A DNA stretch of 64,000 nt from RUG714 sp964623515 (GTDB lineage Bacteria; Bacillota; Clostridia; Oscillospirales; Acutalibacteraceae): contig CAZURV010000008.1 of NCBI GenBank assembly GCA_964623515.1, positions 9,697 through 73,696 on the forward strand. Direction: 5' to 3'. The notes beneath the pieces were generated by a model. It was not told where the DNA came from and made no database searches. It saw only the letters and a list, made by a program, of their open reading frames with translations. Shown in pieces: positions 8,606-16,993 of this stretch (position 1 is the stretch's first letter; each line of letters opens with the position of its first letter). A program made the translations under genes and the position numbers.

Positions 8606-9318
8606 AAATATTGGGGCTGGACAGTTCGGCAGTCAGCGTAAGCGTCGCCGTATGGGATTCAGGAAGAATAACGGCAAGTGAATTTATGAATGCCGGGCTG
8701 ACACATTCACAGACGCTGATGCCTATGATTGAAAGGGTGTGCGGGCAGGCGGGAGTCGGCTGTGCCGATATTGATTTGTTCGCCGTTACAAAAGGGCCTG
8801 GTTCATTCACAGGAATTAGAATAGGAATTTCAACCGTTAAAGGGCTTGCTTTTCCCGGCAATACGGACTGTATAGGCGTTTCAACGCTTGAAACGGCGGC
8901 TGTAAACATGCTCGGAACAGATTGCGTTGCTGTGAGTGTTATGGATGCACGTTGCGCGCAGGTGTATACGGCATCTTTTGACGTATGCGAAAATGCGGTT
9001 CGGAGAATTACGGAAGACTCTGCGATGCGCATAGACGAGCTTGCAGAGCAGATTGAAAAATATAATAAACCTGTTTATTTTGTGGGAGACGGTGCCAGTC
9101 TGTGTTATAGCGCACTGAAAGATAAACTTGAAAATGTTTATGTTTTACAGGGCAACCGCATTTATCAGAATGCCGAAAACGTATGCCGTCTTGCGTTTAA
9201 ATATGCAGATAAGGCATATAAAGGAGAATATCTTGTCCCGTTTTATCTGAGACCTTCTCAGGCGGAGCGGGAATTAAAAGCAAAAAGGGGAATAAAAAAT
9301 GATTGCGATAGGGGCTGA
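8602..9318 (+). CDS. tsaB: tRNA threonylcarbamoyladenosine biosynthesis protein TsaB
   Basis: A 238-residue actin-like/ASKHA-fold protein, the scaffold partner of TsaD in t6A synthesis. It begins MKILGLDSSAVSVSVAV and carries the family motif GPGSFTGIRIG near residue 70. The start is a TTG at 8602, preceded by GGGAGG and overlapping the tsaE stop, which supports translational coupling. Its 3' end overlaps rpiB by 20 bases. Confidence 0.93.
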   Translation: MKILGLDSSAVSVSVAVWDSGRITASEFMNAGLTHSQTLMPMIERVCGQAGVGCADIDLFAVTKGPGSFTGIRIGISTVKGLAFPGNTDCIGVSTLETAAVNMLGTDCVAVSVMDARCAQVYTASFDVCENAVRRITEDSAMRIDELAEQIEKYNKPVYFVGDGASLCYSALKDKLENVYVLQGNRIYQNAENVCRLAFKYADKAYKGEYLVPFYLRPSQAERELKAKRGIKNDCDRG

Positions 9319-9742
9319 CCACGGAGGGTATGAACTCAAAGAAACTGTTAAAAGATTTTTAGATGAAAACGGTTATGAATATAAGGATTTCGGAACGTAC
9401 AACGGCGAAACGGTCGATTATGCGCTTATTGCAAAAGAAGCCGCCGCGGAAGTAGCTTCCGGAAAATGCGACAAGGGAATCTTGATTTGCGGTACGGGAA
9501 TCGGAATGTCGATGGCGGCAAACAAGGTGAAAGGCATACGCGCCGCGTGTTGTTCCGATTATTTCAGCGCAAAATTCACAAGGCTTCATAACGACGCCAA
9601 TATTCTGTGCTTTGGCGGACGCGTTGTAGGCGCGGGAAAAGCAATCGAACTGGTTAAGGTATTTTTGGAAACAGAATTTGAGGGCGGCAGACATCAGCGC
9701 AGAATCGATCAAATTGCAGACATAGAAAATGAACAGCAATAA
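9299..9742 (+). CDS. rpiB: Ribose-5-phosphate isomerase B
   Basis: A 147-residue RpiB/LacAB family enzyme interconverting ribose-5-phosphate and ribulose-5-phosphate in the pentose phosphate pathway. It starts MIAIGADHGGYELKE, and the active-site Cys lies in GILICGTGIGMSMAANK (near residue 65). The ribosome site AAGGGG sits inside the end of tsaB, with which it overlaps. It is followed by upp after 22 bases; rpiB-upp is a common Firmicute pairing linking pentose phosphate and PRPP use. Confidence 0.95.
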   Translation: MIAIGADHGGYELKETVKRFLDENGYEYKDFGTYNGETVDYALIAKEAAAEVASGKCDKGILICGTGIGMSMAANKVKGIRAACCSDYFSAKFTRLHNDANILCFGGRVVGAGKAIELVKVFLETEFEGGRHQRRIDQIADIENEQQ

Positions 9743-9764
9743 AATTATTTTTGGAGGATAAATA

Positions 9765-10394
9765 ATGGCTAAAATCACAATTTTCGACCATCCGCTTATT
9801 CAGCACAAATTAAGCATACTCAGGGATGTGAACACGGGAACCAAGGAATTCAGAATACTAATCAGCGAAATAGCGAATCTTATGTGTTATGAAGCAACAA
9901 GGGATTTGCCGCTTATTGATGTTGATGTGGAAACACCTATGGGTATATGCCATGCAAAGCAGGTAGAGGGCAGAAAGCTCGCTTTTGTTCCCATTCTACG
10001 TGCGGGTCTCGGAATGGTTGACGGCGTTTTGCAGCTTGTCCCTGCCGCCAAGGTCGGTCATATCGGGCTTTACCGCGATCCGGAAACCTGTACACCTGTT
10101 GAATATTACTGCAAGCTGCCCGCAGATATTGAGGAAAGGGACGTTATTGTGCTCGATCCGATGCTCGCAACCGGCGGTTCGGCAGGCGATGCCATTTCCA
10201 TGATAAAAAAGAGAACGCCCAAGAGCGTAAAATTTATGTGTATAATTGCTGCTCCTGAGGGCCTTGATGTACTCAGCAAGACGCACCCCGACGTTGAGAT
10301 TTACTGTGCGGCCCTTGACGACTATCTTAATGAGCAGAACTACATCGTGCCGGGCCTTGGTGACGCCGGCGACAGAATTTTCGGTACAAAATAA
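9765..10394 (+). CDS. upp: Uracil phosphoribosyltransferase
   Basis: A 209-residue enzyme converting uracil and PRPP to UMP (pyrimidine salvage); the length is exactly that of the family. The PRPP-binding loop is VIVLDPMLATGGSAGDA (near 128-144), and the uracil-binding C-terminal region ends PGLGDAGDRIFGTK. GGAGG precedes ATG 9765 by nine bases. It is the last gene of the tsaE-tsaB-rpiB-upp run and is followed by a terminator. Confidence 0.96.
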   Translation: MAKITIFDHPLIQHKLSILRDVNTGTKEFRILISEIANLMCYEATRDLPLIDVDVETPMGICHAKQVEGRKLAFVPILRAGLGMVDGVLQLVPAAKVGHIGLYRDPETCTPVEYYCKLPADIEERDVIVLDPMLATGGSAGDAISMIKKRTPKSVKFMCIIAAPEGLDVLSKTHPDVEIYCAALDDYLNEQNYIVPGLGDAGDRIFGTK

Positions 10395-10410
10395 CCGCAT
10401 TTTGATTCAG

Positions 10411-10434
10411 GCGGATTCCGTTATCGGAATCCGC
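10411..10434 (+). terminator. Terminator after upp
   Basis: A perfect hairpin, GCGGATTCCG-TTAT-CGGAATCCGC, followed by TTCATTTC, 16 bases after the upp stop codon. Confidence 0.75.
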
Positions 10435-10580
10435 TTCATTTCACTGTCTTTATTAAATATGGTGATTTGATTGAACAATGTACAGAAGGCACCGGTTTTT
10501 GATTAAAATTTACAGATTGTTTATATTATAGCTGTAGTTTTTGCGCCGTTTTGTGTTAAAATATATGTCGAGGTGATAAA

Positions 10581-11405
10581 GTGTTTGGGTATGTAAAAGC
10601 CGATATGTGCCACCTTTCGGAAAAAGACAGGCAGGACTACAAATCCGTTTACTGCTCACTCTGCAAATCACTCAAAAAACATTACGGCTTTACCGCAAGA
10701 TATGTTTTGAATTATGATATTGCTTTCCTTGCTGCGGTTCGTCTTTCAAGGTGTTCGGGAGAATTTCGAGAATATCAAAGTTACTGTCCGTATAAATGCA
10801 GAAAATGTACTTTTATATGTGATGTAAACCATATTTTTTATGAGTGTTCATCGGTTCTGATTATGCTTGCATATCATAAAATATGCGATAATATTAAGGA
10901 TGAAAAGCCGTTCAAGCGCATCTTATATTCTATTTTAAAATTTCATTACGGGTTTAAATATAGAAAAGCGAAAAAACTGCTCCCCGAAACCGCGCGGATG
11001 ATAGAAAAAAATATGGCGCTGCAAAACGAATATGAGAGCAGAGAAAATGCGTCTTTTGATATGCTTGCGCATCCGAGCGCGGACGGATTGGGAAATCTTT
11101 TTGCTTTCGGCGCACCGGAAGATGAAAAAGATGATTTTTACCGATTCGGATACTGCATCGGCAGATGGATATATATTGTTGACGCTGCCGATGATTATTA
11201 CGAGGATAAAAGAAACGGACGCTTTAACCCTTTCCGCGGTAATTTCGGTACGGAGCGCGTTACGGCGCTTTTAAATCATTCCGTAGCCGAAGCGCTTGAA
11301 GCTTATGAAAAAATTAAAGATATGAAATATAAAAACGTGCTTGACAATATTTTGTATGACGGCACTGAAAAAATTCAGAATTCCGTTCTGAGCAAGGAGG
11401 AATAA
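10581..11405 (+). CDS. DUF5685 family protein
   Basis: A 274-residue protein matching the DUF5685 family of Clostridia. It starts at GTG 10581 after GAGGTGATAAA. Near the N-terminus is a Cys-rich motif (C10, C25, C28 in VYCSLCKSL), and a second cluster occurs around residues 68-90 (YCPYKCRKC), so a metal site is plausible. An acidic segment VDAADDYYEDKRNGRFNP (near 202) resembles the aspartate-rich motif of helical prenyl-synthase-like folds, but I would not claim activity. The stop directly precedes the next gene, whose ribosome site lies inside this one. Function unknown. Confidence 0.7.
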   Translation: MFGYVKADMCHLSEKDRQDYKSVYCSLCKSLKKHYGFTARYVLNYDIAFLAAVRLSRCSGEFREYQSYCPYKCRKCTFICDVNHIFYECSSVLIMLAYHKICDNIKDEKPFKRILYSILKFHYGFKYRKAKKLLPETARMIEKNMALQNEYESRENASFDMLAHPSADGLGNLFAFGAPEDEKDDFYRFGYCIGRWIYIVDAADDYYEDKRNGRFNPFRGNFGTERVTALLNHSVAEALEAYEKIKDMKYKNVLDNILYDGTEKIQNSVLSKEE

Positions 11406-11999
11406 TTGAATCCGTATGAAGTTTTGGGCATACCGCAGGGTACGCCGCCGGAAAAAATTAACGCTGCCTATAAAGCAAAGCTCAACGAAATAAACCGCCC
11501 GGGGAACGGTCTCACGCAGGAGGAATATCGGCGCAGGCTTGACGAACTTAATTCCGCTTACGATCAGTTGATGTTTTCAGGTGGGGGCAATGCCGGCGCT
11601 TCCTCTTCAACCTCCTCGACCGTTATTTTCGGAGATGTACGCGCTAAGATAAAAGAAGGAAGAATTGACGATGCGGAAACGATACTTGATGGTATTCCTA
11701 CCGAAAACCGTAATGCAGAGTGGTATTATCTCAAAGGGCAGATTCAACATAAGCGCGGATGGCTGGAAGAAGCCGTCAATAATTTTCGCAGAGCCGTGAA
11801 TATGGATCCTAATAATTTTGAATACGAAAATGCCCTGAACAGTGCGGAAAGTAAGCAGAAGGGCTCTTTCAGAGAGGAGCGCAGAAATAGGGGAGGAAAT
11901 ATGGCTGATGACTGCTATTGCATTCCCGGTTGCGGATGCGATGTATGCAGTTCTTTGCTTTGTGCGGACTGTCTTTGCTCCATGTGCGATAATTGCTGA
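11406..11999 (+). CDS. J-domain-like protein with TPR and Cys-rich tail
   Basis: A 197-residue protein in three parts. Residues 1-56 look like a J domain (NPYEVLGIPQGT, then AYKAKLNEI), but the essential HPD tripeptide that activates DnaK is absent; NRPGNG stands there instead. Residues 75-150 contain TPR-like helices (WYYLKGQIQHKRGWLEEAV). Residues 170-197 contain ten cysteines in 28 residues. The start is TTG 11406 after AAGGAGG, coupled to the upstream DUF5685 gene. Without HPD it is unlikely to be a normal Hsp70 co-chaperone; a scaffold or metal-binding role is inference. Confidence 0.72.
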   Translation: MNPYEVLGIPQGTPPEKINAAYKAKLNEINRPGNGLTQEEYRRRLDELNSAYDQLMFSGGGNAGASSSTSSTVIFGDVRAKIKEGRIDDAETILDGIPTENRNAEWYYLKGQIQHKRGWLEEAVNNFRRAVNMDPNNFEYENALNSAESKQKGSFREERRNRGGNMADDCYCIPGCGCDVCSSLLCADCLCSMCDNC

Positions 12000-12539
12000 A
12001 TGAAGAATACGCTTAAAATAACTTTCGGCGGAATTTTGACTGCTTTCGGTGTGATTGTTCTTATGCTCGGGAATATACCGTTTGCTGAATATGTCGGGCC
12101 GACTTTCAGCGGAATGATTTTAATTTGGGCTGTTGTTGAAATGGGCTATGTTCCGAGCATACTTATATTTGTTTCAACTGCGGTGCTTTCACTTTTTCTC
12201 AGTGCGAATAAAGAACCTGCGGTTTTATACGCCGCGTTTTTCGGATATTATTCCATTTTGCGTGAACTGCTTGAAGAAAAAGTGAAAATTAAAGTTGTAA
12301 AATGGATGATAAAATTCGTTGTGTTTAATGCCTCTGTGGTTGCCGCTTATGCCGTGCTGATTTATGTTTTCGGCATGCCTTTGGACGAACTCGGCGGTTT
12401 CGGCAAGTATTCGCTTTTTATTCTGCTCGCGCTTGGGAATCTTCTTTTCCTTGTTTACGATTTTGCAGTCAAGAGAATCGAGTTTATTTACTTGAAAGTC
12501 TGGCAGAAAAGATTTCATAAAATAATGAAAATCAAATAA
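12000..12539 (+). CDS. Hypothetical integral membrane protein
   Basis: A 179-residue protein with about five hydrophobic segments (near residues 8-28, 35-55, 57-90, 105-130, 138-158) and a basic C-terminus. The overall pattern recalls small multi-pass proteins such as the YybS/DUF2232-like group, but I do not recognise a specific family. It starts immediately after the stop of the J-like gene with no clear ribosome site, so it is probably translated by coupling. A strong terminator follows, making it the last gene of the DUF5685-J-like-membrane unit. Confidence 0.7.
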   Translation: MKNTLKITFGGILTAFGVIVLMLGNIPFAEYVGPTFSGMILIWAVVEMGYVPSILIFVSTAVLSLFLSANKEPAVLYAAFFGYYSILRELLEEKVKIKVVKWMIKFVVFNASVVAAYAVLIYVFGMPLDELGGFGKYSLFILLALGNLLFLVYDFAVKRIEFIYLKVWQKRFHKIMKIK

Positions 12540-12540
12540 G

Positions 12541-12589
12541 AAAAAGCGCCCCGGGCAGTCCTGACAAAAGACTGCCCGGGGCGCTTTTT
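12541..12589 (+). terminator. Strong rho-independent terminator
   Basis: AAAAAGCGCCCCGGGCAGTC pairs perfectly with its complement after a nine-base loop and ends in TTTTT. It lies directly after the membrane protein gene and immediately before repeat copy 2. Confidence 0.92.
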
Positions 12590-12591
12590 AT

Positions 12592-12765
12592 ATAACCTAT
12601 TCGCCGATGTTCCCCGCCTCTTAGGCAGCGGAGTCCGTTTCCGAATTTCAGCGGGAGTGATAATCTCCCGCTGAAAGCCTGAGAAGCGAACGCTCCCTGC
12701 GCGGGTTGCAATCGTTCGCAAGCCCCGTTTCAAGCAGGCTTGATGGAACACTGCTCCGATTTAAA
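12592..12765 (+). repeat. Dispersed structured repeat, copy 2
   Basis: About 174 bp, sharing start, end and internal hairpins with the copy at 4637. It contains the exact hairpin TTTCAGCGGGAG / CTCCCGCTGAAA with loop TGATAAT. It sits between the terminator ending at 12589 and the tmcAL stop codon at 12767, filling the convergent gap almost to the base. Confidence 0.85.
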
Positions 12766-12766
12766 T

Positions 12767-13963
12767 TCAGATTATGATAACATTCTGAATCATTTCCGTT
12801 CCGCAGGGAGATGCCTTTTTAAAACCAAGTGTATATAAATCGGTGCTTCTGCATTCGGCTTCAAACACTTTCTGTGAAAATTTGTCAAGGCCTTTTATAT
12901 CGCTGTATTTCATTACAATCGGTATTTTTGCGGTCTCTTTCGCTGTTTTCAAAATTTCCCTGCCTCTGTCATTGAATCCGAGAACTCTTATATAAGGAGG
13001 GAGCTTCTGCGTAAAAGTTTTATCAATTCCGAGATACGCACAAAGTATCAGCCGCCTGATTCGTGCCAGGGGATATCGTTTGCTTTTGATTCTCATAATC
13101 AGTTCGTCAACATGGCAGGACTGTTTGACTGCATTGTATATTCTATATTCCAGTCCTTCACTGATATCGGGAAGACGTGCGATTTCATCAAGGGAAAGTC
13201 TTCTCAGAACGGCTAAAATCATTTTGTCCCATTCCTTCATATCCACAGGACATTGACCGATTGAAACGTATTCTCTTAGAATATTAACGGTCGGCTGCGG
13301 CAAAGCTTTCGAACATCCGTCCGGACCCTCATCGAGAATAATGCGCCGTATTTCTGAAGCGCTTTTCATAAATGGATTTTCATTGGTTTTATCGTGAGAG
13401 CTTCCGCTCCTTTTTATAGTAAACGGCTGGATTCCAGAAGCGAATTTCGCAAGAGAATGTATATATCCGATACCCAGTATATTATTTGGTTCACTTATTA
13501 TCTTTTCATATTTTTCACCGTATTTTTCTCGTACTGCACAGCTTCTTGCCGCAGCATACTGCGCGCCGCTGTCCAGGTATTTTTTTGTCAGTGCGAATAC
13601 TTCTTCGTCATCAAGCACACGGCTTGCGCTTTTAAGTGCTTCAATGTCGCCGCATTCACTTCCGAAACTCAGTTCGTCAACGCAACCAAGATGATCAAGC
13701 AGGCTTACTGCCCCGTTTGAAAAATCTTCCGCCCGCGCAACCGCCCACGGAACAGGAAGCTCAATCACAAGGTCGATTCCGTTTTCTATTGCGGACTGCA
13801 CCTTTGCTGTTTTGGGCAACAGAGAAGCCTCGCCGCGCTGAACAAAATTTCCGCTCATTACGGCGACTGTATAGGTAGCTCCGTTTTTTTTCGTTTGATC
13901 AAGATGAAATAAATGACCGTTGTGGAACGGATTATATTCACATATAATGCCCGAGATTTTCAT
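12767..13963 (-). CDS. tmcAL: tRNA(Met) cytidine acetate ligase TmcAL
   Basis: A 398-residue nucleotidyltransferase-like protein (formerly YlbM). TmcAL uses acetate and ATP, via acetyl-adenylate, to form N4-acetylcytidine at the wobble base of elongator tRNA-Met. The N-terminal nucleotidyltransferase motif is CEYNPFHNGHLFHL (HxGH near residues 16-19), followed by SGNFVQRGE (near 37) and DLVIELPVPWAV. The C-terminal half contains the family's tRNA-binding region. It is divergent from ackA, whose product consumes or makes acetate; this pairing is common in Clostridia. Confidence 0.92.
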   Translation of the reverse strand: MKISGIICEYNPFHNGHLFHLDQTKKNGATYTVAVMSGNFVQRGEASLLPKTAKVQSAIENGIDLVIELPVPWAVARAEDFSNGAVSLLDHLGCVDELSFGSECGDIEALKSASRVLDDEEVFALTKKYLDSGAQYAAARSCAVREKYGEKYEKIISEPNNILGIGYIHSLAKFASGIQPFTIKRSGSSHDKTNENPFMKSASEIRRIILDEGPDGCSKALPQPTVNILREYVSIGQCPVDMKEWDKMILAVLRRLSLDEIARLPDISEGLEYRIYNAVKQSCHVDELIMRIKSKRYPLARIRRLILCAYLGIDKTFTQKLPPYIRVLGFNDRGREILKTAKETAKIPIVMKYSDIKGLDKFSQKVFEAECRSTDLYTLGFKKASPCGTEMIQNVIII

Positions 13964-14062
13964 GGATTTACCTTTTAATTCACCTTAGCCCTTGAAATTT
14001 GAAATAATATGTTTTATACTTTATTATATTATAAATATATGAAACTTACAAGGGAGAAAATA

Positions 14063-15295
14063 ATGAAAGTTTTAGTAGTTAACTGCGGAAGCTCATCACT
14101 TAAATATCAGCTGATTGATATGGATAATGAAAAATGGATAGCAAAAGGAATATGTGAGGCAATCAATAATCCGGGAAACGGTATTTTTAAAATTTCAACT
14201 GCGGACGGCAGAAAATACGAGGAATCGGGCATTACAATTGCCAGTCATACGGCCGGCTTCACTTACGTTAAAGAAGGTCTTACCGAAAACAAATACGGTT
14301 GCAAGGTTATAAACGATATTTCGGAAATCGATGCTATCGGTCATAGAATCGTTCAGGGAGGCTGGCTTTACGATGCTCCCGCCCTTGTAACAGATAAAGT
14401 TATCGCTGATATAGACGCTTTGAGTGAGCTTGCACCGTTGCACAATCCTGCGAGTATTCAAGGCATAAACGCATGCATAGCAACTTTCGGAAAGAGCGTG
14501 CCGCAGGTTACGGTTTTTGACAATGCATATCACAGCACGATGCCGGACTGCGCTTCGATTTTTCCGATTCCTTACGAATACACCGAAAAGTATAATATTA
14601 GGCGTTACGGCGCGCACGGAACATCACACAAATATATCAACAGCGAAGCAAAAAAGATTCTCGGCAAAAGCGAATACAAGCTTATTTCGTGCCATATAGG
14701 AAGCGGCGCTTCGATTACGGCGATAAAAGACGGAAAAGTTATAGATACCTCCATGGGACTTACACCGCTTGACGGTTTCATTATGGGTACAAGATCCGGA
14801 GGAATTGATCCCTCGGTTGTAACGTATCTTCAGGAAAAAGAAGGTTGGACTCCCGGGCAGACATCAACGGTTCTCAACAAAAAATCCGGTATGAAAGGCA
14901 TATGTGGCGAGGACGATGAAAGGCTGATTACAAAACTGATAGAAAAAGGCGGCGAGCAGGCGGAAAAAGCCATGCTGGCAAGGCGTATTCAACGTTATCA
15001 GATTAAAAAGTTTATAGGTGCATATGCGGCGGCGCTTAACGGTGTTGATATGATTGCTTTCACGGCAGGAATCGGCGAACACAGTGACGATTTGAGGAAA
15101 GAAGTTTGTGACGGGCTGACGTATTTAGGTGTTAAGATTGATGATGAAGCAAATGAAAATGTAGGCGGCGGAATCGAAAAGATTTCATCCGGGGATTCAA
15201 AAGTCCTCGTATACGTTATTCCTACAAACGAAGAACTGATGATTGCAAGAGAAACAAAGGCAATAGCTGAAACGCTTGCTGTTCAGACGGTTTAA
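14063..15295 (+). CDS. ackA: Acetate kinase
   Basis: A 410-residue acetokinase that forms ATP and acetate from acetyl phosphate. ATG 14063 is chosen because AGGGAG precedes it and the protein then begins with the family start MKVLVVNCGSSSLKYQL; an in-frame ATG 54 bases earlier has no ribosome site. Further motifs are TVFDNAYHSTMP (near 165), RYGAHGTSHKY (near 185), CHIGSGASITAI (near 215) and AFTAGIGEHS near the C-terminus. The partner pta is not adjacent. The gene runs divergently from tmcAL with about 100 bases between the start codons. Confidence 0.95.
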   Translation: MKVLVVNCGSSSLKYQLIDMDNEKWIAKGICEAINNPGNGIFKISTADGRKYEESGITIASHTAGFTYVKEGLTENKYGCKVINDISEIDAIGHRIVQGGWLYDAPALVTDKVIADIDALSELAPLHNPASIQGINACIATFGKSVPQVTVFDNAYHSTMPDCASIFPIPYEYTEKYNIRRYGAHGTSHKYINSEAKKILGKSEYKLISCHIGSGASITAIKDGKVIDTSMGLTPLDGFIMGTRSGGIDPSVVTYLQEKEGWTPGQTSTVLNKKSGMKGICGEDDERLITKLIEKGGEQAEKAMLARRIQRYQIKKFIGAYAAALNGVDMIAFTAGIGEHSDDLRKEVCDGLTYLGVKIDDEANENVGGGIEKISSGDSKVLVYVIPTNEELMIARETKAIAETLAVQTV

Positions 15296-15352
15296 AACCA
15301 TCGGATTCTTTGTACGGATGATGCGGAGAATCTAACGGAATGCTCCGATTCG

Positions 15353-15387
15353 GCGAAACCTGCATAAGAAACCGGGTTTCGCTTTGC
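15353..15387 (+). terminator. Terminator after ackA
   Basis: GCGAAACC pairs with GGTTTCGC across a 14-base loop and is followed by TTTGCTTTT, 57 bases after the ackA stop. Confidence 0.6.
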
Positions 15388-15458
15388 TTTTATATGAGGG
15401 CGTGAATCTGTCTGAAAAACGAATTTTAGATTTAGGTTTAAGTCATTCAGAGGTGAAT

Positions 15459-16112
15459 ATGAAAGGCATAATTTTCGATTTGGACGGCACTCTGCTTTAT
15501 ACGCTTGATTCCATTAAAAAAGCAACCGATAAAACTCTTATAAGATACGGTTGTGAGCCGCAACCCCTTGAAAAATACAAAAGGTTTGTCGGAGACGGTG
15601 TGACGGAACTGCTTGAACGCGCTTTTAGGCGTGCGGGAAACCCTGATTATCCGAGAGAGGAAGCGCTTGAATTTTTTCGCAAATGCTTTAAAACAGACTG
15701 CGTTTATAAAGTCACGCCGTATAGCGGAATAACGGAACTCATATTTGAATTGAAAAGCAAAGGTTTTAAAATCGGATGTTTAACAAACAAACCGCACAGC
15801 AACGCTGTTTCCGTTATAAACAAGTATTTTGAACGGGACTTGTTTGATACGGTTTTCGGGCAGAAAGACGGTATTCCGCGAAAGCCTGCGCCGGATGGCG
15901 CGCTGGAAATTTGTTATGCATGGAATTTGTTGCCGGACGAGATTGTTTATATCGGCGATTCAGGCGTAGATGCGGAGCTTGGAAAAAATGCCGGATTTTA
16001 TTTCATAGGCGCGCTTTGGGGCTATAGGGATGCAGATGAACTGATTTCGCACGGAGCAGATGTTTTAGCCGAACAACCTGCCGATATATCGAAAATTATC
16101 AATCGCCTGTAA
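15459..16112 (+). CDS. HAD-family phosphatase (phosphoglycolate phosphatase-like)
   Basis: A 217-residue haloacid dehalogenase superfamily hydrolase. ATG 15459 follows AGAGGTGA and starts the protein with MKGIIFDLDGTLLYTL, whose first Asp is the nucleophile. Motif II is GCLTNKPHS, the motif III Lys is in PRKPAPDG, and motif IV is YIGDSGVDAELGKNAG. The sequence pattern is that of Gph-type enzymes, but substrate range in this group is broad, so phosphoglycolate is only a candidate. The next gene starts 14 bases later. Confidence 0.85.
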   Translation: MKGIIFDLDGTLLYTLDSIKKATDKTLIRYGCEPQPLEKYKRFVGDGVTELLERAFRRAGNPDYPREEALEFFRKCFKTDCVYKVTPYSGITELIFELKSKGFKIGCLTNKPHSNAVSVINKYFERDLFDTVFGQKDGIPRKPAPDGALEICYAWNLLPDEIVYIGDSGVDAELGKNAGFYFIGALWGYRDADELISHGADVLAEQPADISKIINRL

Positions 16113-16126
16113 AAAAGGAGTTTATT

Positions 16127-16993
16127 ATGTATACACTTTTTGAGCGCATAAACAAGGATTATTCAACTTTTTCAAAAGGGCAGAAGCGCATAGCCGATTA
16201 TATTAAGGAACATTACGATAAAGCCGCTTTTATGACTGCGGCAAAGCTGGGCAAAAAAACACAGGTCAGCGAATCAACTGTTGTCCGCTTTGCAACACAG
16301 ATCGGTTTTGAGGGATACAGCGAGCTTCAAAAGTCGCTCCAGGATGTTGTAAGGCGCAGGCTCACGTCTCTTCAGCGCCTGGAAGTCGCAGGGGATAGGC
16401 TTGACGGAAAAGACGTTATAGAAAACGTTCTCGGTTCCGATATAAATATGATTAAGTCAACGATGGATTTAATTTCTCATAAAGATTTTAACGGTTCGGT
16501 TGAGGCGATTAAATCCGCCGGGCGAATTTATATACTCGGCGTAAGAAGTTCTGCGCCTCTTGCTTCATTTCTTGCATTTTATTTCAATATGGTTTTTGAG
16601 AACGTAACGCTTGTCGATAAATCGGGAGGAAGCGAAATATTCGAAAGCCTTTACAGAATCAATGAAGACGACGTTTGCATCGCTATCAGCTTTCCGAGAT
16701 ACAGCAAGCAGACCGTAAATGCACTGCGGTTTGTGAAAAACAGGGGTGCAAAAATTGTGGCGCTTACGGACAATGACCTATCTCCTGCGGCGCAGTTTGC
16801 AGATTATAAGCTTTTTGCGCGCAGTGATATGGCGAGCTTTGTGGATTCGCTTGTTGCTCCTTTGAGTGTTATAAACGCTTTGATTGTAGGAACAACGCTC
16901 GAAAGAAACGATGAAATATCCCAAAATTTCAACGAGCTTGAAGAAATCTGGGAAATCTATCAGGTATATCAGAACGGAGAGGGTTCCGAATGA
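16127..16993 (+). CDS. MurR/RpiR family transcriptional regulator
   Basis: A 288-residue regulator with an N-terminal HTH_6 domain (residues 1-77, including QVSESTVVRFATQIGFEGYSEL) and a C-terminal SIS sugar-phosphate-binding domain (about 125-255, IYILGVRSSAPLASFLAFYF and CIAISFPRYSKQT). Such regulators sense phosphosugars. AAAAAAGGAG precedes ATG 16127. It overlaps the next gene by four bases; the neighbours (flavoprotein, cmk, ispH-rpsA) are not sugar genes, so its target is probably elsewhere. Confidence 0.88.
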   Translation: MYTLFERINKDYSTFSKGQKRIADYIKEHYDKAAFMTAAKLGKKTQVSESTVVRFATQIGFEGYSELQKSLQDVVRRRLTSLQRLEVAGDRLDGKDVIENVLGSDINMIKSTMDLISHKDFNGSVEAIKSAGRIYILGVRSSAPLASFLAFYFNMVFENVTLVDKSGGSEIFESLYRINEDDVCIAISFPRYSKQTVNALRFVKNRGAKIVALTDNDLSPAAQFADYKLFARSDMASFVDSLVAPLSVINALIVGTTLERNDEISQNFNELEEIWEIYQVYQNGEGSE

